Source of the DNA: Allium sativum
Lineage: Eukaryota; Streptophyta; Magnoliopsida; Asparagales; Amaryllidaceae
Length of the DNA stretch: 64,000 nt
Direction: 5' to 3'
Assembly (NCBI GenBank): GCA_030737875.1
Contig: CM060925.1
Location: 479,011,514-479,075,513, forward strand
Shown: positions 22,200 to 32,065 of the stretch, in pieces
Layout: each line of letters begins with the position of its first letter
Numbering within the stretch: position 1 is the first letter of the stretch
Notes under the pieces: model-generated
The model's database searches: none
Told to the model about the DNA's origin: nothing
The model's input: the letters and a program-made list of their open reading frames with translations, nothing else
Program-made: the position numbers and the translations under genes

Positions 22200-22825
22200 G
22201 CTTATGGTATTGTGATTTTATTGTTGTTTTACTGTCTATTTACTTTGCTGTTTGTGCGTAGAATATGGAGTAATCTATAAACCTTGTTATGTTGGCGTGC
22301 TGTTTAAGAATTTTGCATTTCTACACGAGAAGAGGGAAACCTTGTTCAACATCAAATTCAAACGTTATTACATTCCAAACAACACTTACAGGAACTAGAA
22401 CAACAGAAGATACCGGCTCTACACAAAAACATTCTCTACACATAAATACAGTCTCTACACATAACCAAATGTAGTCTCTACACAGAAACATAATCAAAAC
22501 GTACACAAAATACATCGAAAGCACATAATAGCGGTAGTCAACAAATACAGAACGCATACTCAAACAATAGGAACATACAACTGACAACTGCGAAAACGTA
22601 AAACATCGAAAGTACATAATCATGGTAGTGAACAAATACAGAACGTCTACTCAAATAAAAAGAACAGACAACTATCAACTAGGAATACGTAGAACAACAA
22701 AAGTACATAACAGTGGTAATACAACAAAAGTACATAACACTGGTACTCAAAAAATGCAGAACGTCTACTCCAACAGTAGGACCATACACCTAACAACTGC
22801 AAAAGTATATAAAAGTGATAGTAAC
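22200..22825. repeat. Convergent spacer with ~92-bp imperfect tandem repeats
   Basis: Units marked by AAAGTACATAA, ACAAATACAGAACG and CTACTCAAA recur from about 22515, 22606 and 22700 to 22810 (three and a half units). The part before 22515 is AT-rich with CTCTACACA repeats and holds no gene that I can see. Confidence 0.65.
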
Positions 22826-25096
22826 TCAGTCGTCCGAGTCATCTGAATGTGTACGTGGACGTGTGCGGCGCCGATGATGTCTCTCAGCATCACAAACATC
22901 TGGAGGCTGACTCGACCCAGCACTAGACCTATGGTGGTAATACATCTGCAAGTCCTGCACTCTCTTGCGCTCCGCCTCAACCTGGGCCTCTAAATGTGCC
23001 TGACGTTGTCGTGCCTCCTCTGCAACACGACGCAGCTCACCATCATAGTAATCTAGGCTACGCCTATGCTCTACGTAACCCGTATGCCTAATCCCCATCT
23101 GCATGTCATACAGATCATGATATGATATCTGTGAAGGATCTGGGTAATCTTGATGGGCCGGAGGATGAAACACGTCAACGTAACGATCTGGTCCAATGGT
23201 GGGCACTACCATGGTCCATCCAAAATGACAGGCGGCCGCCGCATGATCAGCTGCACGAAAACTCTGACTGGGCTGGGTAACATCCTCGACAACAGGTGGA
23301 CGTATGCCGTGTCGTATAGAAGATGGCCCTACTAAATCAATCGATGCTGCATGCGTAATCGTATCTGAGGACCCGGTGAAAAATCTACGCCAGAAGGTAA
23401 GGTAACACTCCCCGATAATAACAAAGCTCTCAGCCGTCCACCAGCCTGCTGTCCTGGCTATATCTAGCTGCTCCGTCGGGTAAATCATACATCGATAAGT
23501 ATGTGGGTGTGGATCATCCAGAATAGCATCGAAGTCATACAACTGTCTCCAGCACCTCTCACCAAGATACCAATAAGCACCTAGCGCCACGGGAGAAGAT
23601 ATAAGTGGAAATCTCCGTCCGGCAAGCATCCTAGCAATCTGTATGATCTCAAGATCGATGGATGTACTCTGCTCAAATGGATGCCATAGAATCTGATCCC
23701 TATACATCCTCAGCTCGATCTGGTTATGGGCAACGGGAAACACATGGCGTGACTCATTATCTCTGGGCCCCCGGTTGTCCGCAGTCCAAAAGCATATACG
23801 GGGGAAAAAGGTCGATGGGTCTGCAATACAGGTGATAAAATGAAAGTTCCTAGAGTACTCAAAGTACCAATACTGTAACAACTCCTAGAATCTAAATAAA
23901 GAAACCTGAGAATCAGTGATGGTTCACTGCATGTCGAGACATCTGTATAGGTATGAAAGGATAGGTGTGCCCCAATCATATAAAATCGCCCCATCGGCAT
24001 TTATCTCAGCCGCGACCGCAAAAAACCCCATAGGAACGCTACTGCTCGAAGAACTAAAGAAAAGGTTACCCATAAGGTATAACACAAATAATCGAGCAAG
24101 CTCCAAGTCGTCATCAACAGAGTAGTGCTTGAGTATCCTCTCCATAGCCGCACGGATCGCGCTCACTCTAATAGCGCCTTCTGCCTGATACGACGTAGCA
24201 GAAACATCCAAATGAGGCAGTAGATCATGAACAAGTGCACGATCACGCCATCGACCATCGTCATAAGGCAGTTGGGGATAAGCACTTACTCCAATGCTAA
24301 TACCAGTAAGCATGGAGAAATCAAGCGGTGTAAGTCCTAACTCACCACAAGGAAAGTGAAATGTGTGGGTGGTTTTGTACCACCGTAGAGCAATGGCCGC
24401 ACACAATTGAACATCGGCATTTATAACATGGTTTATTCCTAAAATAGCAAATTGCACAATAAGATAAAATATGACTACTAAATTATCCACTTATTTCATT
24501 AAAAGGTCTATAATATTACCTAGAAAAAATTGAAATCCAAGAGCATGTAACAGTCCTGCGACCCCCTCCTTACCCGCCAAGTGTGCATGATAATATCTAA
24601 GTGTGGTCGCTAACGAACCACGTGGACGTATATTCCGCGACTGTTAACGGTTCAACAAAATGTTATACCATCTACCCAATATCTAACACTCAAAGAATAC
24701 TATGTAAATAATACTAAAAATACTTACAGCCAAACTCGACTACGTGCTAACGTGTACTTCGTCATCTGGAAGAATGCGAAAGTTGGATAACGCAGGAAGC
24801 TTCGCGGCGCTGAGGTTCATATCCACATAGCCATCGAGTTGGCCCTCTCTAGTGGCAACTGATCCAACACCCCTACGTGCCCTGCCTGCTCGTCCGCCTC
24901 TACGCCCGCCACGTCCCCGATGGCCGCCTCCCTGTTGCACCTCTGCTTCTTCGTTCTCCATGTTTTCGGCGGCTACAAGTAAGTCTTCTATTCCGAGCAC
25001 TAGCTGTTGGCCACTACCACCTTCACCACTCCCGCCGGCGCCACGATCGTCGCCGTGCATGAATTTTTTGGCGAATTTTTTTAGTAATCTAGCCAT
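22826..25096 (-). pseudogene. Plant mobile domain (PMD) protein gene, three exons, broken
   Basis: Exons 25096-24728, 24640-24520 and 24438-22826, joined by GT-AG introns with phases that fit, give 701 codons. Exon 1: MARLLKKFAKKF, a glycine-rich part and an RGRGGRRGGRAGRARRG basic stretch. Exons 2-3: the aminotransferase-like PMD, with GLLHALGFQFFL, TTHTFHFPCGELGLTPLDF and LTGISIGV, continuing through LLQYWYFEYSRNF and a long second half. The C-terminus has a charged coiled coil (EEARQRQAHLEAQVEAERKR) and RRRTRPR. PMDs occur in plant transposons and in host MAIN/MAIL silencing factors. In-frame stops: TAG at 24740-24742, TGA at 23921-23923, TAG at about 23882-23884. The promoter side has array 4. 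Confidence 0.8.
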
Positions 25097-25400
25097 ATTT
25101 TCGAACTAATATCTCACACAAGATAGTTAATTTGGTTAAAAACTGACGGATTGGTGAATTGGTGGAGAAAATTGGGTGAAAAATGGGGGAGGAATATGGG
25201 TTTTCGGGTTTGAACAAGGAGGAAAGGGAAATGGAGCAGAGGAGGGGAGGCGGAGAGGGTTTTGGGGGGGTAACATTATAACGGCAAACATTTTGCCGTT
25301 ATAATGTTATAACGGCAAAGTGTTTGCTGTTATAATATTACAACGGCAAAGACTTTGCCGTTGTAATATTATAATGGCAATATCTTTGCCGTTGTATCCC
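25097..25400 (-). promoter_or_regulatory. PMD promoter region with palindrome array 4
   Basis: Four AACGGCAAA-N-TTTGCCGTT palindromes at 25275-25397 lie about 180 bp upstream of the PMD start. The same layout occurs at 1-280. The hairpin present in the GRF1/ORF1 promoters is not seen here. Confidence 0.7.
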
Positions 25401-25512
25401 CACTCCTCAACCAGTTTGTGGCTGGTTCTCCCCTTCTAGGTGCTCGGCTCGTTGGACCAGTTTCAGAACATGAGAGAGAATAACTGAACAGAACGGATGG
25501 TTGGTTATGGTC

Positions 25513-25515
25513 TTA
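25513..25515. other. Inversion junction trinucleotide TTA (right breakpoint)
   Basis: Joins the PMD element's right terminus to GTGTGGAAGAAGG, the promoter-side half of a GRF1 leader. It is the complement of the TAA at 8395-8397. Confidence 0.75.
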
Positions 25516-25763
25516 GTGTGGAAGAAGGAGGAGGTAGATTGATATATAATGGGAGGGATTGCGACCGTTTAAGTAGCCGTTGGGGCGCAACAGCTATAAA
25601 ATAAAACGGCAAACAGTTTGCCGTTATATTTTTATAACGGCAAACAATTTGCCGTTATATTTTTATAACGGCAAACTCCTTTATGCATTGGTAACTGCAT
25701 CTCCTCCTACATATATCGAATGTCGTTTCACTAAAACCCCATCCATCTACTTAGAGCGTAGTC
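25516..25763. promoter_or_regulatory. Divergent GRF1/GRF2 promoter with hairpin and array 5
   Basis: Leftward (GRF1): leader, TATATA at 25543-25548, hairpin TAGCCGTTG/CAACAGCTA (25574-25596), then two and a half palindromes (25601-25676). Rightward (GRF2): CATATATC at about 25710 and the ATG at 25764. The leftward gene body is missing because of the inversion. Confidence 0.7.
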
Positions 25764-26288
25764 ATGCCAATTTCTTATCCATCTTCTTACAATTACACGG
25801 ACCTTATTTCTGGACCATCAAATCCTAATCCGTCCGCATCTAGAGAACCAACCGAGTGGTATATTGAAATGGAAGAGCGACACAATGACGAGGTGCGACA
25901 ATTAGAGCTCGAAGCAGGAATGCACGAAATGGAAATAAGCCATCAACAAGACAATCCAGCACGACAACATGACCGTAGGGCTAACCTTGTAATTCCTCGT
26001 GTAAGAGCCACGGTTGAAGAAGGCGAGGTGCAATCCACAAATATTGTATGCTTTTGTGGTTTTGAAGCACCACAATTAGTCGTCCTTCATGGAAAAGACG
26101 TTGGACGGCGATATTATACTTGTCCAGTACGAAACAACGGATGCGAGTTCGGACAGTGGATAGATGATCGCTTTCCCCGTCGAGCAATTACGTATGCTTT
26201 GGAACTAGAGGAAGAAATAAGAAAGCTGCGAAATCAAGTTAACGACCTAAGTAATTCAAATTATCGACTCCAACGTGGATTAAATTAG
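25764..26288 (+). CDS. GRF2-B: intact GRF zinc-finger protein, 174 aa
   Basis: MPISYPSSYNYTD start, then a polar N-terminus, an acidic amphipathic stretch PTEWYIEMEERHNDEVRQL, and the GRF finger at about residues 93-132: CFCGFEAPQLVVLHG, GRRYYTCPVRNNGCEF, QWID. The tail (ALELEEEIRKLRNQVNDLSN) has heptad-like leucine/isoleucine spacing, a likely coiled coil for dimerising. Single exon, ATG about 90 bp after array 5. Harbinger-A has lost the finger of this gene. The whole frame is undamaged. Family knowledge suggests single-stranded nucleic-acid contact; a part in transposition is inference only. Confidence 0.8.
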   Translation: MPISYPSSYNYTDLISGPSNPNPSASREPTEWYIEMEERHNDEVRQLELEAGMHEMEISHQQDNPARQHDRRANLVIPRVRATVEEGEVQSTNIVCFCGFEAPQLVVLHGKDVGRRYYTCPVRNNGCEFGQWIDDRFPRRAITYALELEEEIRKLRNQVNDLSNSNYRLQRGLN

Positions 26289-26838
26289 GATTTAAATATT
26301 TTATGTTATGCTAATATGTACTGTATCGTTACGCGTCCTATCACTTGTATCGTTATTTGATGTTACTATGTTCTGCTGTTCTAGTTCCTGTATGTGTTGT
26401 TTGAAATGTATTAACGTTTCGTAACCATCTGTAGTTGGTCGACGGATTGTAGCACATTGACTGGTCACGTCTTGCACAGTTCGCATAGTGCAGTCATCTT
26501 TTATGTGACAGTGGCGTCATGTCACTCTTTGTCGAGAGTTATTGGAATATAGTCCAGCTCTCAGTCTGTAGCCACAGGGGGTCGTCCTCGATACGCTTTA
26601 TCACTAAAAAGAAGATTCCCTACAATGTTCCCTACAGTCGTACCAGTGACCGGTTACATCAGTATTTTGTTGGTTTACCTACACAAGCTTTGAAAATCAC
26701 AAAGTGTAGCTAGTGACCATTCACACCATAACTAATATTGCAGCTATATATACATATGTTACTTAGTCACAACTTACCGCACTCAAACACCTTCGTTCTC
26801 ATTCGTAGAGCACATCCTTCTATTAGAACTCACTGAAG
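26289..26838. other. GRF2-GRF3 spacer with GRF3-B promoter
   Basis: AT-rich. It contains a block CCCTACAGTCGTACCAGTGA shared with 2382-2401 and a TATATATA at about 26745-26752, placed as in Harbinger-A before GRF3. No further gene seen. Confidence 0.6.
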
Positions 26839-27336
26839 ATGTCTTCGTGATCATCTTCTACAGACTCCGAGGAACAGGCGTACAACGAAATGAGGCTACA
26901 GGAGCTTGAAGACGAATTCCAGTTCCTAAACCAAATTAGACCGCAAACTGAACCGCCGTACGAACAACTAAACGTTCAACCTCCATATGAAACTCAAGTC
27001 CCACCTGTTCAAGTATCATCTGAACAAGCTGTCACTCAGTCAACTCAGGAAGCAGAGTTCTTTCGTGTACCACTGCAGGAACGAATAGTTGATTCCTATC
27101 CAGTTCATTGCTACTGCGGGTACGCGGTTGAAGTTGTGGTTCAAGCAGAGGGAAACAATATAGGTCGGCGCATTCAGCGATGCCCATCCTTTCCAAATGG
27201 TTGCAATTACACGGAATGGATAGACCAACCTTTGTGTCCTCGGGGAATAGCATATTGTAACGAACTCGAACGGGAAAATAGACGTGTTCGAAGTGATAAT
27301 GAGCAGTTGCGATTGAACATCAGGCGACGCCCGTAA
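26839..27336 (+). pseudogene. GRF3-B: GRF zinc-finger gene with stop at codon 4
   Basis: Same frame as GRF3-A, but codon 4 is TGA (26848-26850, TGG in GRF3-A). The rest is open: CYCGYAVEVVVQAEG, GRRIQRCPSFPNGCNY, EWIDQP and a coiled tail. Translation could begin at a Met at 26890, giving 148 aa with the whole finger, so partial function cannot be excluded. Confidence 0.75.
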
Positions 27337-27780
27337 GACTAAACGTAAAATGCATTTTAATGAAGTTACTAATTCCTACTCCATGCTTTGATTGAGCTAG
27401 TTCGCATGTAGTATTGTCAGTTGTTGTGTCTGTATGAACTATTTTATCTTTGAGCTTATTGTTGTATCTCCTTATCCCACTCTAGTTTGAGTTTATTATA
27501 TAAAATGAAGTTTGATTATATATATACTTTATAATATAATTAAAACGAGCCCGAAACGCGACGGTAGTTCGTAATTTTAAATACGAACTTTAACTGAATA
27601 TACCGGATCGATTAGAATAAAATTACCTGCTGGGGGAAAAAATTTGAGATTTCGTGACATTGATTGTTAGTTATGTTTGTTTTAAATTTTAAAATAGTCG
27701 CTATGCAATTTCGTTAACAAAACGAAACGTTTATTTAATTAAATATAAACGATTATCTACACATTTGAATATCGTTAATA
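27337..27780. other. Spacer, no gene seen
   Basis: AT-rich DNA. From 27490 to 27640 it has no match in Harbinger-A that I can see, so it could be a small insertion. I find no termini for one. Confidence 0.4.
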
Positions 27781-27784
27781 ACGA

Positions 27785-28275
27785 TCCATTATTGCCAACC
27801 ATCATGTCGGAACCATTATTGCCCCAACCATTATTGTCCCAACCATCATGTCGGAACCATTATTGTCCCAACCATCATGTCTGAATTGACTACTCAATGA
27901 CAGAACCATTATTGTCCCAACCATCATGTCGGAACCATTATTGCCAAAAACATGGCTACAATAATTTGACTACTCATGGCAAAGATATTATCAAAACCAT
28001 TATTGCCAACCATTCTTGCCCTTATGTGCTGCCAACCATTATTGCCAACCATTTAGTGCCAACCTTTCACATCACAACAACTGTCCGAATTGACTACTCA
28101 ATGACAGAGCCATTATTGGCAACCATTTAGTGCCAACCTTTCACATCACAACAACTGTCTGAATTGAGTACTCAATGACAGAACCATTATTGCCAACCAT
28201 TTAGTGCCAACCTTTCACATCACAACAACTATCCGAATTGACTACTCAATGACAGAACCATCATGTTGGAACCAT
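27785..28275 (+). repeat. Tandem repeats upstream of Harbinger-B transposase
   Basis: Short units of AACCATTATTGYCCCAACCATCATGTCGG to about 28045 pass into a ~74-bp unit (CCATTTAGTGCCAACC, CACATCACAACAACT, ATTGACTACTCAATGACAG) with starts near 28049, 28122 and 28196. The position matches the 317-bp duplication in Harbinger-A, but the unit differs, so this leader evolves by local amplification. Confidence 0.8.
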
Positions 28276-28393
28276 TATTGCCTACATGTACTCTATGTCA
28301 GAGATATTTAGTTCACCATCCCTGCTTATATATATCTCTCGTTCGGATACGCTTAGAGAGAACAACGAAACTCAACTTATAAAAAAGCAAGCA

Positions 28394-29721
28394 ATGGATC
28401 CAAATCTATACTACCATTACTACAAAAACAAGAAGAATCAAACTGATAATTCCGAACTAGAAGTGGAGCAAGAGACGGAGGAGGAGCTGGAACAGCATGC
28501 AATGGTTGCGTATTCCAATTATTTCGCTGAAGGCTCAACTAGCAACCATCGGGGTAGCATGCATGGCCGGATTGACCGACGGTATAAGAGAGACTACAAG
28601 GATGGAGACTAATGAGTGATTACTTCATCGACAATCCAACCTTTGATATAACTTTGTTCCGCCGTCGTTACCGTATGAGTCCGGCTATTTTCTCAAAAAT
28701 ATATCTTAAACTTCACCAGTCAAATCCATATTTCACTTATAGACTGAACGGAGCACAAGAAATCGGCCATTCACCACACATCAAAATCACCTCGGCGTTG
28801 AGGATGTTAAGCTATGGAACATCTGGCGATCAAATGGATGAATATTTCAGAATCGCAGCATCAACAGCAATAGAGTGTCTGAAAGAATTCTGTAAAACAG
28901 TTGTTGCAGAGTTCGGGAAGGAGTATCTACGGACGCCTGGACCTAACGATATAACCAGGATACTACGCAGGGCAGAAGCCAGAGGATTTCCAGGTATGAT
29001 TGGAAGTTTAGATTGCATGCATTGGGCTTGGAAAAACTGCCCAACGGGATGGAAAGTAATGTTCACCGGACATAAGAAAGTGCCATCAATGATCCTTGAA
29101 GCAGTAGCAACAGACGATTTATGGGTTTGGCATGCTTTTTTTGGAGTCCCAGGTTCATTGAATGATATAAATGTTTTAAAACAATCATATCTTTTCATAG
29201 AACTTCCTAACGGACTGTCAACAGATGTTTCATATAAACTTGGTAATATCGAACACAAAACTGGGTACTACCTAGTCGATGGAATATACCAAAAGTGGAG
29301 AACCTTGATGCAAGGGTACAGAGTTCCATCAAATGATAAAGAAAGGTATTTCACTGAAAAAGTAGCTAGCTACAGAAAGGACATCGAACATACGTTTGGT
29401 GTTTTACAAGCCCGATTTCATATTTTACGAAATCCTGCTCGTTTTCATGATGCAAGAGTGCTTTCAGAAATCATGTATGCTTGTATAATAATACATAACA
29501 TGATTGTGGGGTCTGAAAGAGACGGATATATGAATCAAAAGTCTAATTATCCTGACATGTTTACAGGCTCAAATGCAAAACCCCATAAAGATGTAAACTC
29601 AATGGAAGAATATGTTGATATGGTTCAACACATTGAAGATCAAGCTGCACACTTCCAATTGCGTGACCAGTTGGTGGAACATTTGTGGGCGCATAAAGGA
29701 AGGAATAGTCGGAATCAGTAG
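28394..29721 (+). pseudogene. Harbinger-B transposase, one 7-bp deletion, DDE core intact
   Basis: Starts MDPNLYYHYY. After 72 residues a 7-bp deletion (relative to 4396-4402) gives a TAA at 28610-28612, overlapping an ATG at 28612 (TAATG) that opens the remaining 369 residues in the original frame. That part has RRRYRMSPAIFSKIYLKLHQ, GSLDCMHWAW (first Asp), GSLNDINVL (second Asp) and KDIEHTFGVLQARF (Glu), then HNMIVGSERD. No other stop is present. Harbinger nuclease cores of similar length are the catalytic part, so reinitiation at TAATG could make a nearly complete enzyme lacking the N-terminal segment. TATATATA at about 28327 lies upstream of the ATG. Confidence 0.85.
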
Positions 29722-30023
29722 TTGGTACTAGAACTATGTATCAGTGTGTAGTCGTGTACTATGTATCATTTGAACTATCTATCAGTGCGTACTTGAGTCA
29801 ATAAATCTGGTTTCCAATCATATTGTAGATTGTATCATTATTTCAACTCAACCCAACATATACAGCTCATACATAAACAACAACTACTACATTAATACTA
29901 GAAACAGGTCACAATCATATTACAACTCACCCCAACATATATAGCTAGTACATAAACACCCACTAGTACATAAATACTACAAACAGTTCACAATCATATT
30001 ACAACTTAACCCAACATACATAG

Positions 30024-31686
30024 CTAGTCCATATACGAGCCACTAACGCTTCCGCTTCTGCTTCCTTTGTTTTTTCTGTACTCTCCAATCTGCTCGGCTA
30101 CTAGTTCTTGCTATAGAGGGGTAAGCTTACTAAAATCACATGTAATCATTTTAACATAATTATTCTCTCGCGCCAAAGCTTTCTGCTCCTCCAGCTTCTT
30201 TTCTACCATGGCTTGTTTCTCCGCATGTTCTTGTCTGCGGAGCTCTCGATCATCCCTAACTGCCTTTTGGAACTCTTCGTCGCTACGGTTTCTTTCCACC
30301 AAAAATCGAGCTCTATGCTTTTTTGTTGCCTTAGATGGACTCTCCATTGTTTCCATAAATCTAGCAAACTCTGCACCTCGTTGCTCCAGCTGAATTGCCT
30401 TTGATCTGCCGACAGGTCGTCCATCACTACTTCCAAATAAAGGGTTTCTTTCTTGCGCACTCGGGCCACTTCCTGGACTAGAATCAGAGTAGTTCATCCT
30501 TCTAGCTTTGTTCTGCTGCTCAAACATGAAGTTGCTGGGGTTCTTCCACTTCGGCAACCTAGATAGAAGCTCATAACAGTCTTGAAATTTAAATGGATGA
30601 CCATACTTTTGCTGGTAGGCCTTTCATGACTCTTCAATCTGTAACACAAAGTGGATATTGTATGAGCGTATGTCATTTCTAACTAATCGATCATAGTATA
30701 GTAAGTTATTTTTCAAAGTAATCTACGGTACTTACAACGTCATAAGGTGCAGCACCGCTTTGCTGTCTGTTCTCCAAGGCTGTCAGTATTGCAAGATAGT
30801 TCTGACATGCGGCATTCATAACTCTATAACCGCCTCTAAGTGATGCCCATGTTCTATTCCTCGCTTCCAACAAATTGTAGAACTCTGCTACTCTTTCCCA
30901 AAATTTCTCACCTTTCATATTATTTCCAACAATGCTGTCTTGTGAAATGCGTATCCACGATTTAGCAAGTGAAACGTACTGCTCGGAAGTAAACTTACAT
31001 TGTTTTCTTCTTCCATCCGCTGGTATATCTTCCCCTTCAGCATTATCATCCTCAATATCTTCTATTCCGTGATTCGGCTCCGATTCAACTTCGGTTTGGT
31101 GTCGTTTACTGAAAATGCTCCTTAAAGACTTCACCTTCTTCTTCTTCTTTTGGTTATATTCGGGACTGATAGGTGCAACGTATTCTTCATTCAATTCTTC
31201 AGAATTTGTAACATTTACTTCCTCATTTGCATCTTCCTCCTCCTCCTCCGTAGAAGTCCCAACATTTTCTTCGGTAGTAGGAGAGACATACCCATACGAA
31301 AACTGTCTTTTCAGATTTTGCATCGCTTCGTGGTCACGAACCTAGGTCTGTTGCGGAGTTAGGTGAGGTTGTTGACTTTGCTCGGTCTGCATCATCATTG
31401 ACATATACGACGAATGATCGTCGTACACGCCTACCCCGGGCGGTCGTTGGTAAAACTGTGGCGGGACGGACGATTGGATGGGAGGAAAATTAGGAGGACC
31501 GAGCGGTTGGTACGGTGGACGGTATGGATAATTTGAATACGGAGAGTAGCCATATTCGTGAGATGGCTGCAACGGTTGCTGTTGTTGGATTGACCGTTGC
31601 ATGGCATACGATGACGAGTGCGGTTGGGACATGAGTTTCTTGTTTATGGTTTTTTCCCCGCTTCGCTTGGGTGCAGACGAAGACAT
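30024..31686 (-). pseudogene. Harbinger-B ORF1 (Myb-like / NAM-associated), three stops
   Basis: Exon 1 31686-30736, intron 30639-30735 (97 bp, GT-AG, phase 0), exon 2 30638-30024. N-terminus MSSSAPKRSGEK with a Q/P/Y-rich region (PPYQPLGPPNFPP). Then an acidic stretch, KKKKKVKSLRSIF, the Myb/SANT-like FTSEQYVSLAKSWIRIS with NRTWASLRGGYRVM, and in exon 2 GRPVGRSKAIQLEQRG plus a coiled charged tail ending GSYMD. Stops: TAG near 31342 (GAG in copy A), TGA in IEES-KAYQ (CGA in A), TAG near 30111 (CAG in A). The protein would bind element DNA. It converges on the transposase with about 300 bp between. Confidence 0.85.
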
Positions 31687-31744
31687 TTTGTTGATGAATA
31701 AGTTGGGAAGGTGGAGTGGTTGTGTGGAGGAGGAAGAAGAAGGA

Positions 31745-31926
31745 GGTAGGGTGGTTTATAGGGAGGAAGTGAACTAGCCGTTGGTGTTGCAACGGCTAGT
31801 GATTACAACGGCAAACTGTTTGCCGTTATAAGATTATAACGGCAAACACTTTGCCGATATATTCTTATAACGACAAAGTGTTTGACGTTATAATCTTATA
31901 ACGGCAAACAATTTGCCGTTATAAGA
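31745..31926 (-). promoter_or_regulatory. ORF1-B promoter: TATA, hairpin, palindrome array 6
   Basis: Minus-strand CTATAAACC (31754-31762), hairpin TAGCCGTTG/CAACGGCTA (31775-31798) and four palindromes (31803-31926), the best preserved array in the window together with array 4. Confidence 0.75.
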
Positions 31927-31954
31927 ACCAGTCTCTGTTGTGTGAACCAGCCAC

Positions 31955-32065
31955 GGAGGAGCTCAAAACTAGCCACAGACCAGCCACGGGTGAGTGAACA
32001 AGCCACACCTGGTTGCTCCGTGACTTGTTTAGTAACTGAACAAGCCATTGTTGGTTGTGCTCTAA
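31955..32065 (+). repeat. Right terminus of Harbinger-B and TAA duplication
   Basis: Matches 8280-8394, then diverges: TAACGCACG here against TAACACACT there. The end of homology sets the terminus at 32062. TAA at 32063-32065 fits a Harbinger 3-bp duplication. Confidence 0.75.

Larger units (their letters stand above)
21447..25512 (-). mobile_element. PMD-carrying element with Harbinger-like termini
   Basis: The right terminus, read inward, is GACCATAACCAACCATCC, related to the Harbinger-A/B ends, and is followed by TTA. The proposed left terminus GTACTCCATATCTGATAATCC is preceded by TAA and is only partly similar (CATA-C, then AATCC), so the left limit is less sure. Contents: a broken plus-strand ORF, a repeat tract, and a minus-strand three-exon PMD gene with array 4 in its promoter. 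It has no transposase and would depend on a Harbinger transposase. Confidence 0.6.
25516..32062 (+). mobile_element. Harbinger-B, main piece
   Basis: From the GRF1 leader and promoter (minus), through GRF2, GRF3 and transposase (plus) and ORF1 (minus), to the right terminus GTTGGTTGTGCTC at 32062, flanked by TAA (32063-32065). Adding back the inverted piece (8398-9660 and 21421-21440) gives a full element of about 7.8 kb, close to Harbinger-A. GRF2 is intact. The transposase has one 7-bp deletion. ORF1 has three stops. Confidence 0.8.

Noticed and set aside
8395..25515. Two independent insertions at the same GRF1 leader site as an alternative to inversion
   Set aside because: It would need two hits at the identical trinucleotide plus loss of the complementary halves. 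One inversion explains both junctions, though only reads and relatives can settle it.
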